From positions 1 to 11,010 of the forward strand of contig DWXJ01000088.1 of NCBI GenBank assembly GCA_019119285.1: a stretch of DNA of 11,010 nt, read 5' to 3'. The notes under the pieces were generated by a model. It searched no databases, was not told the origin of the DNA, and was given only the letters and a program-made list of their open reading frames with translations. Of this stretch, positions 5,460 to 11,010 are shown piece after piece; the stretch's first letter is position 1; each line of letters opens with the position of its first letter. The translations under genes and the position numbers were made by a program. Source of the DNA: Merdimonas faecigallinarum (lineage in GTDB: Bacteria > Bacillota > Clostridia > Lachnospirales > Lachnospiraceae).

Positions 5460-7250
5460 TTACAAAGAAACTAAAATGCCGGAATAGGGCGGGAGAGTCA
5501 ACAGAAGACTTTCCTGCTCTTTTTTCCAGATCACAGCAGTTTCCGGTGTGGAACCTCCAAAGGATTCCCAGTCTGTGTGCAGCAGGAGCTCTGGCTCTGC
5601 CGGACATACCGGATCGGCAAAGCCTGTCTCCAGCCCATAGTCCCCCTGCGTCTGATCGCTTAAGTTCAGGATCACCGCCAGACATTCGTCTTTTGACCTT
5701 CGGAGAAATGCGTAGATGCACCGCTCCTCCTGATGACAGTCCAGCCAGGTGAATCCATTTTCGTCATAATCCATCTCAAAACATGCCGGGTGGGTCAGAT
5801 ACAGATGATTCAGCCGGCACATATAGTGGTAAAAGGCATCGTGGATGGGGTAGGATCGCAGGCACCAGTCCTGCTCTCTTTTTTCATCCCATTCCCGCAG
5901 CTGCCCGAATTCATTTCCCATAAAATTCAGTTTTTTGCCGGGGTGAAGCATCAGATAGAGATACAGCGCCCGGGCCTGTGGAAATTTTCCATCGTAACCG
6001 CCGTTCATTTTCTGGAGGATGGTGGCCTTTCCATGGACATTTTCATCATGGGAGAAGGGCAGCAGATAGCGCTCGTTTTGAAAATACATCATGGAAAAGG
6101 TCAGTTTGTGGTAGTTGGCGGGACGGTATTTGGGTCCGGTCCGGAAAAAATCCAGGGTATCGTGCATCCATCCCAGGTCCCATTTATAGTCAAATCCGAG
6201 TCCGCCAAGGGATACAGGAGAGGTGACGCCGGGATAGCTGGTGGAATCTTCTGCGATCAGGATACATCCGGGATGGCGGCGTTTCAGTTCCGCGTTCATA
6301 TTTTTCAGAAAATCGACGGCATTTCCATTCACTCCCCGTGCCTCATCGCCCTGCCAGTAGATGATCCGGCTGATGGCATCCATGCGAAGTCCGTCAAAAT
6401 GATATTCGCTAAGCCAGTAATCGGCGCAGGAGGCAAGGAAACTACGCACCTCGCCTCTGGAATGCATGAAGTTATGGCTGCCCCACTCGCTGACGCCTAC
6501 ATCGGAATGGGGATATTCGTAGAGAGCTGTGCCGTCATACCGGGCAAGGCCGTAGTCATCCACGGCAAAATGCACAGGGATAAAGTCCAGGATCACGCCG
6601 ATGTGTGCTTCGTGAAAACGCTGGATCATCTTTTTTAGATCAAGAGCCGTGCCGTACCGGCTGGTGGGGGCGAAAAATCCGGTTGGCTGATAGCCCCAGC
6701 TTTCGTCGCAGGGATATTCAAAAAGAGGCAGGATCTCAAGATAATTGTATCCGCATTCCTTCAGATAGGGGATGAGAAGATCCGGGAGTTCATCATAGCG
6801 GTACCAGCCGGTTTCTTCCGGACCTTTCTTTTTCCAGGAGCCCAGATGCAGTTCATAGATATTCAGAGGCTCGTTCTCCCGGCTGGTGCGCGCCTGCATC
6901 CAGGAATGGTCCTGAAAAGAAAAGGAAGACAGATCCCGTACAATGGATCTGTGGGCAGGGCGAAGCTCCATGCCAAAGCCATAGGGATCGCAGTGGTCCC
7001 TGGCCTGGCCGTCTGCCTGATAAATGCGGTATTCATAAGATCTGCCTGGTCCCATGTCCATCAGCGTCTGTTCATAAAAATTTCCGTCGTGAACGGGATA
7101 CATGGGGTATTCGCCGGTATCTGTTACAACAGATACGCCTGCGGCTGCAGGGGCAAAGGTGCGGAAAACGGTTTCCTGTCCATCGGTATGTGCTCCCATC
7201 CACTTCCAGGCGTTCAGTTCCCGGCCGGTATAAAAGTTGTAAAAATCCAT
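5460..7250 (-). CDS. glgB: 1,4-alpha-glucan branching enzyme (GH13)
   Basis: A 596-residue GH13 enzyme that introduces alpha-1,6 branches into glycogen. A CBM48-like N-terminal domain includes TVFRTFAPAAAGV (about residues 28-40), followed by IYELHLGSW. The catalytic barrel carries region I DFIPVHF (222-228), region II FDGLRMDAI with nucleophile Asp291, region III LIAEDS with acid/base Glu334, and region IV FSHDENVHGK with Asp402. NFMGNEFGQ follows. It is on the short side for GlgB (often 620-750). The start is set at the ATG ending at 7250 because GGAG lies 10 bases upstream; the longer frame from 7280 adds only ten residues and lacks a ribosome site. The stop is 6 bp from the convergent EndoQ stop. 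No other glycogen gene is in the window. The last ~20 codons double as the terminator of the opposing operon. Confidence 0.95.
   Translation of the reverse strand: MDFYNFYTGRELNAWKWMGAHTDGQETVFRTFAPAAAGVSVVTDTGEYPMYPVHDGNFYEQTLMDMGPGRSYEYRIYQADGQARDHCDPYGFGMELRPAHRSIVRDLSSFSFQDHSWMQARTSRENEPLNIYELHLGSWKKKGPEETGWYRYDELPDLLIPYLKECGYNYLEILPLFEYPCDESWGYQPTGFFAPTSRYGTALDLKKMIQRFHEAHIGVILDFIPVHFAVDDYGLARYDGTALYEYPHSDVGVSEWGSHNFMHSRGEVRSFLASCADYWLSEYHFDGLRMDAISRIIYWQGDEARGVNGNAVDFLKNMNAELKRRHPGCILIAEDSTSYPGVTSPVSLGGLGFDYKWDLGWMHDTLDFFRTGPKYRPANYHKLTFSMMYFQNERYLLPFSHDENVHGKATILQKMNGGYDGKFPQARALYLYLMLHPGKKLNFMGNEFGQLREWDEKREQDWCLRSYPIHDAFYHYMCRLNHLYLTHPACFEMDYDENGFTWLDCHQEERCIYAFLRRSKDECLAVILNLSDQTQGDYGLETGFADPVCPAEPELLLHTDWESFGGSTPETAVIWKKEQESLLLTLPPYSGILVSL
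5486..5525 (+). terminator. Rho-independent terminator of the EndoQ operon, inside the 3' end of glgB
   Basis: Positions 5486-5499 pair with 5507-5520 as a 14-bp stem (three G-U pairs) around the 7-base loop AACAGAA, followed by a T-run at 5520-5525. It begins 33 bp after the EndoQ stop. The whole structure is coding sequence for the last residues of GlgB on the opposite strand. On the - strand the three G-U pairs become A-C mismatches and there is no T-run on the far side, so it should act only on + transcripts. Confidence 0.8.
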
Positions 7251-7273
7251 AAAGCAGTCACTCCGAAACTTAA

Positions 7274-7302
7274 TTGACATGTGTAAATTATTTTACTAAG
7301 AT
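7274..7302 (+). promoter_or_regulatory. tetR promoter
   Basis: Perfect -35 TTGACA (7274-7279), 17-bp spacer, and -10 TAAGAT (7297-7302, 4 of 6 consensus including the key T1, A2 and T6). The start would be near 7309, giving a leader of about 83 bases before the regulator's ATG at 7392. Confidence 0.65.
7283..7296. promoter_or_regulatory. Candidate operator in the tetR promoter spacer
   Basis: GTAAA-TTAT-TTTAC is a 5-bp inverted repeat lying exactly between the -35 and -10 of the tetR promoter. The same half-sites recur inverted downstream, as TTTAC at 7334-7338 (beside the glgB -35) and GTAAA at 7353-7357. Position and repetition suit autorepression by the TetR protein, but AT-rich DNA produces such repeats by chance. 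Confidence 0.35.
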
Positions 7303-7304
7303 GT

Positions 7305-7333
7305 ATTATAAATGAGGTGGAGAAGAGTGACAA
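7305..7333 (-). promoter_or_regulatory. glgB promoter
   Basis: Reading on the - strand: -35 TTGTCA (7333-7328), 17-bp spacer, and perfect -10 TATAAT (7310-7305). The start would be near 7298, about 48 bases before the glgB ATG. It overlaps the tetR promoter completely. Confidence 0.7.
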
Positions 7334-7391
7334 TTTACAATCATTTGAGAGGGTAAAATAACAGACATTTTGAAAGAAAGGACTATTATCC

Positions 7392-7946
7392 ATGGATCTA
7401 AGACAGAAAAAGACGTTGGCGGCGATCCGGACCGCCTTTTTGGAACTGCTTGGAAAGAAGCCGCTGGAAAAGATCACAGTAAAAGAATTAGCTGAGAAAG
7501 CCCAGATCAGCAAGGCTACATTTTATCTGCATTATCAGGACATTTATGATCTGGCGGAGCGTTTGCAGGCGGAGGTGATCGGGGAGATTTATCAGAGTAT
7601 CGCCCATCCGGATCTGGTGCTGACAGATCAGCCGGGATTTACCCGGGAATTATTTCTGGCGTTCCGTTCCCACAATAAGTTGAGCCGGATTCTCTTTTCC
7701 GGCTCCCGGGCGGCTCTGATCCCGGATTATGTGGAGCGGGAGTTGAAAAAGCATATTTTCCGGAACCATCCGGAACTAAAAGAAGACATCCACTTCCAGG
7801 CGCTTCTTACCTATCAGGTCTATGGCGGATATTATACCTACCGCCTGCAGGGAGAGCGGGTCGGAGAGGAAGAGATTGCAGAAGAGATCGTGGAGATCGC
7901 CAGGATCCTGTCAGGAGCGGAGCGAACGCATCACACGCCGGTTTAA
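7392..7946 (+). CDS. TetR/AcrR-family transcriptional regulator
   Basis: A 184-residue regulator. The N-terminal helix-turn-helix covers about residues 25-48: ITVKELAEKAQISKATFYLH, followed by YQDIYDLAE, the classic TetR pattern. The C-terminal helical part (about 60-184) resembles the TetR_C domain common in Firmicute regulators of the YsiA/DhaS type; the ligand is unknown. AAAGGA (7377-7382) lies 9 bases upstream of the ATG. It is divergent from glgB and its last 36 bp overlap the last 36 bp of the convergent MATE gene. Regulation of itself and of glgB or the efflux pump is likely by position but not shown. Confidence 0.9.
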   Translation: MDLRQKKTLAAIRTAFLELLGKKPLEKITVKELAEKAQISKATFYLHYQDIYDLAERLQAEVIGEIYQSIAHPDLVLTDQPGFTRELFLAFRSHNKLSRILFSGSRAALIPDYVERELKKHIFRNHPELKEDIHFQALLTYQVYGGYYTYRLQGERVGEEEIAEEIVEIARILSGAERTHHTPV

Positions 7947-9257
7947 GATGGTGGTAATGACTACGGTGCAGACATCTGAGACGGCCTGCGCCGACTGGAT
8001 GCCGAGAAGTCCGAAAAACTGCGGCAGGATCAGAAGAGCCGGGATGAAGAAAAGACCCTGTCTGGACGCAGCAAGAATGGAGGCAGGAAGGGTTTTTCCC
8101 ATGGTCTGCATCATCATGTTGTTCATTACGATCCATCCGCCCAGAGTGAAGGTAATGCACTGCAGTCTGAGAGCAGTGGTGCCGATGCGGATGACGTCCG
8201 GGTCATTACGGAAGATGCCGATCAGGTGACCGGACAGGAGCATGCCGGAAGCGGACAGCAGGAAGAGTACAACGGTAGATACTTTGACGCAGAACCAGAA
8301 GGCTTCCCGGACTCTGTCGTATTTGCGGGCGCCGTAATTGAACCCGCAGACCGGCTGAAAGCCCTGGCCAAAGCCGATCAGGGCTGAGTTGGCAAACATC
8401 ATGATCCGGCTTACCACAGACATGGCGGCAATCGCGGCGTCCCCGTATGGATTGGCTGCAATGTTAAGCGTCATGGTGGCAACGCTTCCCAGTCCCTGAC
8501 GGAACAAAGAAGGAAGTCCGCCGCCTGTGATCTCCAGAAGCCGATGCCTGGAGAGGCGGATGTTCCGCGGGTGGATGGGAATACATCCGGAGAAACGCAC
8601 TCCTGCAAGGAGAAGGCAGAAGCTGACAAACTGACTGAGAATGGTGGCAAGTGCCGCGCCGGAGATCCCCATGTCAAAGACAAAGATAAATAAGGGGTCC
8701 AGGCCGATGTTTAAGACGGCTCCGGCGGTAATGCCGATCATGGAGTAGAAGGCATTTCCCTGGAAACGGATCTGATTATTGAGCACCAGCTGGGCGGTCA
8801 TATAGGGCGCGCCCAGAAGGATAATGCCAAGGTAGTCTTTGGTGTAGGGAAGGATGGTTTTTGTGGAACCAAGGAGATGAGACAAAGGCTCCAGAAACAG
8901 AAGGCCAAGCGCCATCAGGAGAAGCCCCAGGGCGAAGGCCAGGAAAAAACCGGTGGAAGCAAGCTCTTTTGCGGCCTGTGTGTCCTTAGAGCCAAGTTTT
9001 CTGGAAATGGAGTTGCCGGAACCGTGGCCGCAAAAAAAGCCCAGTGCCTGAATGACCGCCATGACGGGAAATACGACGCCAACGGCAGCGGTGGCACTGG
9101 TGCTGATGCGGCCCACGAAAAAGGTGTCCGCCATATTATAGAAGGATGTGATCATCATGCTGATGATGGTAGGCACCGCCAGACGGCCGATCAGACCGGG
9201 GATCGGGGTCTCCGTCATCATCTGATATTTTTCATCCTGCGTTTTTCTGTGTGACAT
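7911..9257 (-). CDS. MATE-family multidrug/Na+ efflux transporter
   Basis: A 448-residue integral membrane protein with about 12 hydrophobic helices in two halves, matching the MATE (DinF/NorM/MepA-like) family. These pumps export cationic drugs or metabolites using Na+ or H+ gradients. The N-half begins IGRLAVPTIISMMITSFYNM and continues with ADTFFVGR, a typical MATE start. GQGFQPVCGFNYGARKYDRV is the conserved start of the second half. The ribosome site TAGGAAG lies 7 bases upstream of the ATG. No terminator is visible after the stop, so transcripts may run antisense through tetR towards the glgB promoter. Confidence 0.93.
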   Translation of the reverse strand: MSHRKTQDEKYQMMTETPIPGLIGRLAVPTIISMMITSFYNMADTFFVGRISTSATAAVGVVFPVMAVIQALGFFCGHGSGNSISRKLGSKDTQAAKELASTGFFLAFALGLLLMALGLLFLEPLSHLLGSTKTILPYTKDYLGIILLGAPYMTAQLVLNNQIRFQGNAFYSMIGITAGAVLNIGLDPLFIFVFDMGISGAALATILSQFVSFCLLLAGVRFSGCIPIHPRNIRLSRHRLLEITGGGLPSLFRQGLGSVATMTLNIAANPYGDAAIAAMSVVSRIMMFANSALIGFGQGFQPVCGFNYGARKYDRVREAFWFCVKVSTVVLFLLSASGMLLSGHLIGIFRNDPDVIRIGTTALRLQCITFTLGGWIVMNNMMMQTMGKTLPASILAASRQGLFFIPALLILPQFFGLLGIQSAQAVSDVCTVVITTILNRRVMRSLRS

Positions 9258-9290
9258 GCGATCGCTTCCTAACTGATATGTACTATCCCT

Positions 9291-9299
9291 ATTGTATCA
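9291..9299 (-). promoter_or_regulatory. Extended -10 promoter for the MATE gene
   Basis: On the - strand, TGATACAAT (9299-9291) is an extended -10 (TG-n-TACAAT) without a recognisable -35. The start would be near 9284, giving a leader of roughly 27 bases to the ATG at 9257. It lies in the 62-bp gap after the deacetylase gene. Confidence 0.45.
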
Positions 9300-9319
9300 C
9301 AAAACGCATGTCTGTGTGA

Positions 9320-10756
9320 CTAAAAATCGGTATAAGTTTCTCCGTTTAAAAGAGTCTTGCCTTTGGAGGCGGCAAGTTCAGATACGGTTACCAGCTGGTA
9401 GCCTTCGGCCTGAAGCCTGGGGATCAGCTGCAGCGCGGCATCGATGGTCTCTGAGTGGATGTCGTGCATCAGGATAATGTCGCCGTCTTTGACGTCCTTC
9501 ATGACCGCATCAATGGTGCTCTGGGCGTTGCGGGTCTTCCAGTCCAGGGTGTCAATGTTCCACAGGATCATGGGCATGCCTGCATTGGAGGACAGGGTGC
9601 TGCTGATGGCTCCGTAGGGCGGGCGAAGGACAGTTGCGCCGTTTCCGGCAATTCCCCGGATCCCTTCATTGGTCTGGGAGATCTGGGACTGGATGCCGGC
9701 GGCGTCCAGCTTGGACAGATCCGGATGGTCATAGGAATGATTTCCCAGTTCGCAGCCGATTTCCTGCATTTTACGGATGGCATCCGGATAAGAAGAAACT
9801 TTCTGCCCCAGCATAAAAAAGGTGGCGTGGGCATTGTATTTCTCCAGCTGGGCCAGAAGCTCCATGGTCCTGGGGCCGGGCCCGTCGTCAAAGGTCAGAG
9901 CGATGGCCGGCTTGTTCGGATCGATCTGGCTTTCTGTTTTTGAGATCAGTTTTCCGTTTTCGTCAAAAGAACAGCGGGTCAGTCCCAGATAAATGTCGCC
10001 GGTAGCCATTTTTCCGTTGGCGTCAAAATAGTAGGTGGATCCGTCCAGATCCTGCCAGCCGGTAAGTGCGGCTCCGTTCTCGCCCAGGTAATAGCGGGCG
10101 TTGTCGCCATCTGCCCAGGTGCTGGTTTCCATGGCGCCCTCATCGTTGAAATGGTAGGTGGCATTGTTGATGGTCTGCCAGCCTGTGACCATGACCCCGT
10201 CCTGATTAAAATAATAGGTCTGGTTTTTAGAAACCACGAAATCATTGGTTACATAGGTCCCGTCGTATTTCCGGAACCGGTTGTCCTCCCATTCGCCAAT
10301 GGGATTTTTGACCGTAAAGACGCCTTCCTTTATGGTAAGCTTCAGATGTTTGCTCCAGGTCCTGGACTGAAGCTTCCGGGTCAGCTGATCAGATAATGTA
10401 ATGGTGATCGGGTATTCCCCTTCCGCGTTTGGGTCCGGCTGACAGGAAACTGTATAATTACCGCCGCTTTTCAGATCTTTAAGAAGATCTTTTGCAGTGT
10501 AGAATTTCTTCCAGTCCAGAACAGCGTGCTCATTTCCTGTGAGATGTACTTTGACGCTCCAGTCTGCCGGCGCAGTTTCTCCCTGCAGGATCTGGGCGTT
10601 TTTTGCCTGGATCTCAATGGATGCCGGCCGGGTCAGGGTATAGGCAAGATATAATGCGCCTGCAGAGAGCAGGCATAACAGGAAGAAGAGTACGGGCAGG
10701 ATCAGTCTTCTCTGATGCCGCTTTCTTCTTCTTTTTCTTTTGTTTTTTGGATTCAT
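9320..10756 (-). CDS. Membrane-anchored polysaccharide (probably peptidoglycan) deacetylase with wall-binding repeats
   Basis: A 478-residue protein. A very basic N-terminus (KRKRRRKRHQRR) leads into one membrane anchor (about 18-41). An Ig-like beta domain covers about 45-150. At about 176-275 are four to five degenerate choline/cell-wall-binding repeats (YYFNQDGVMVTGWQ, YYLGENGAALTGWQ, YYFDANGKMATG). The C-terminal NodB domain (283-470) has LTFDDGP (Asp290, Asp291), HSYDH (His340, His344), RPPYG (378-382), DTLDW (402-406) and LMHDIH (His431): the full five-motif zinc site of CE4 enzymes. The likely reaction is removal of N-acetyl groups from wall GlcNAc, as in PgdA, which lowers lysozyme sensitivity. 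The ribosome site GAGGGAG is 6 bases from the ATG. Polysaccharide substrates other than peptidoglycan are possible. Confidence 0.9.
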   Translation of the reverse strand: MNPKNKRKRRRKRHQRRLILPVLFFLLCLLSAGALYLAYTLTRPASIEIQAKNAQILQGETAPADWSVKVHLTGNEHAVLDWKKFYTAKDLLKDLKSGGNYTVSCQPDPNAEGEYPITITLSDQLTRKLQSRTWSKHLKLTIKEGVFTVKNPIGEWEDNRFRKYDGTYVTNDFVVSKNQTYYFNQDGVMVTGWQTINNATYHFNDEGAMETSTWADGDNARYYLGENGAALTGWQDLDGSTYYFDANGKMATGDIYLGLTRCSFDENGKLISKTESQIDPNKPAIALTFDDGPGPRTMELLAQLEKYNAHATFFMLGQKVSSYPDAIRKMQEIGCELGNHSYDHPDLSKLDAAGIQSQISQTNEGIRGIAGNGATVLRPPYGAISSTLSSNAGMPMILWNIDTLDWKTRNAQSTIDAVMKDVKDGDIILMHDIHSETIDAALQLIPRLQAEGYQLVTVSELAASKGKTLLNGETYTDF

Positions 10757-10781
10757 AAATACTCCCTCTTAAGTTCGCTTA

Positions 10782-10806
10782 TCTTCTGGAAGAATTTTCC
10801 AGAAGA
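10782..10806. promoter_or_regulatory. 10-bp perfect hairpin/palindrome in the deacetylase 5' leader
   Basis: TCTTCTGGAA (10782-10791) and TTCCAGAAGA (10797-10806) are perfect inverted repeats around GAATT. On the - strand it lies about 25 bases before the ATG and just after the predicted transcription start. No T-run follows on either strand, so it is not a terminator. It could be an operator or an mRNA-stabilising or regulatory stem. Confidence 0.6.
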
Positions 10807-10823
10807 CAGAGATATGCAGAGGT

Positions 10824-10852
10824 AGTATAACTTTTTTCGACATATTTCGCAA
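10824..10852 (-). promoter_or_regulatory. Deacetylase gene promoter
   Basis: On the - strand: -35 TTGCGA (10852-10847), 17-bp spacer, and -10 TATACT (10829-10824, 5 of 6). The start would be near 10817, giving a leader of about 60 bases that holds the hairpin at 10782-10806. Confidence 0.55.
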
Positions 10853-10856
10853 AGGG

Positions 10857-10891
10857 AAAAGACGATTTTTAAGAATTCTTAATAATTCGTC
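10857..10891 (-). terminator. Probable terminator of the DtxR-family gene
   Basis: On the - strand, GACGA (10891-10887) pairs with TCGTC (10865-10861), and an inner stem forms from the palindrome TTAAGAATTCTTAA (10869-10882), with one bulge and one mismatch between. Four T's follow (10860-10857). It begins 16 bp after the regulator's stop and lies just upstream of the deacetylase promoter. The stem is AT-rich and the T-run short, so strength is uncertain. Confidence 0.45.
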
Positions 10892-10906
10892 CAAAATTAT
10901 TAAAAA

Positions 10907-11010
10907 TTATCGGATGTGCTTTTTGATGGCTTCAAAACTCTCCGGGCTGATCACATGCTCAATCTTGCAGGCATCTTCAGAGGCGATCTCTTCCGGAACT
11001 CCAAGGCGCA
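10907..11010 (-). CDS. DtxR/MntR-family metal-dependent regulator, C-terminal fragment (cut by window edge)
   Basis: The last 33 codons and stop of a gene entering from the right edge. EDACKIEHVISPESFEAI followed by KKH is characteristic of the dimerisation/metal-binding domain of DtxR/MntR-type Fe/Mn-responsive repressors, where the E-C-IEH residues contribute to the metal site. There is no sign of the DNA-binding part, which lies outside the window. The gene is on the same strand as the deacetylase but separated by 150 bp with a probable terminator and a new promoter, so it is probably a separate unit. Confidence 0.8.
   Translation of the reverse strand, partial: RLGVPEEIASEDACKIEHVISPESFEAIKKHIR

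Noticed and set aside
5733..6638. Long 301-codon open frame on the + strand
   Set aside because: It is antisense to the conserved catalytic barrel of glgB, has no ribosome site or recognisable domain, and is explained by the high-GC codon pattern of glgB.
7251..7280. Earlier glgB start at 7280
   Set aside because: There is no ribosome site before it, whereas GGAG precedes the ATG ending at 7250. It also leaves only about 18 bases of leader from the predicted transcription start.
9455..9943. 162-codon + strand frame, and similar frames at 8877-9254 and 6846-7277
   Set aside because: All lie antisense within clear genes (deacetylase, MATE, glgB), with low-complexity composition and no family motif.
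10782..10806. Leader hairpin as a terminator
   Set aside because: No T-run follows on either strand and it lies after the deacetylase promoter.
10879..10903. TTAATAATT/AATTATTAA inverted repeat as a separate element
   Set aside because: Entirely A/T, so likely by chance. The overlapping stem at 10861-10891 with G/C base pairs and a T-run is the better structure.
1..11010. CRISPR array, tRNA, rRNA, IS element or known riboswitch
   Set aside because: No regularly spaced direct repeats beyond the short 21-bp coding units, no cloverleaf or transposase-like frame, and no recognisable riboswitch core.

Overview
The window looks like chromosome from a gut-type Firmicute, most likely Lachnospiraceae (Blautia/Dorea/Mediterraneibacter-like). 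This is inferred from strong AGGAGG-type ribosome sites, the protein families, the choline-binding-like repeats on a secreted deacetylase, and a moderately high GC background. No rRNA, tRNA, CRISPR array, transposase or integrase gene was recognised.

Left block (1-1884, + strand, visibly AT-richer): a Fic-family protein whose reading frame breaks in an A-run, a four-helix small membrane protein, and a HemG-like flavodoxin. Correcting the Fic frame by one base makes its stop overlap the next start codon (ATGA), so these genes were probably built as one translationally coupled unit.

Middle block (1949-5453, + strand): four tightly packed genes (gaps of 2, 7 and 1 bp). They encode a membrane-anchored protein of unknown function, a Gfo/Idh/MocA oxidoreductase, a HAD phosphatase and an endonuclease Q-type PHP-domain nuclease. 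The operon ends at a strong hairpin terminator that lies inside the 3' coding end of the convergent gene.

Right block: a 1,4-alpha-glucan branching enzyme (glgB, - strand) is divergent from a TetR-family regulator (+ strand), with fully interlocked promoters in a 141-bp gap. The tetR gene overlaps tail-to-tail by 36 bp with a MATE efflux gene (- strand). Upstream of that lies a membrane-anchored polysaccharide deacetylase with wall-binding repeats (- strand), and at the edge the C-terminus of a DtxR/MntR-family metal-dependent regulator (- strand).

The most notable points are the broken or slipping Fic C-terminus with 21-bp tandem repeats, the EndoQ operon, the one-directional terminator hidden in glgB, and the interlocked glgB/tetR promoters. 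I do not see a clearly new multi-gene defence or biosynthetic system; the candidates offered are specific and testable. All family names come from motif recognition by eye, with no database search.
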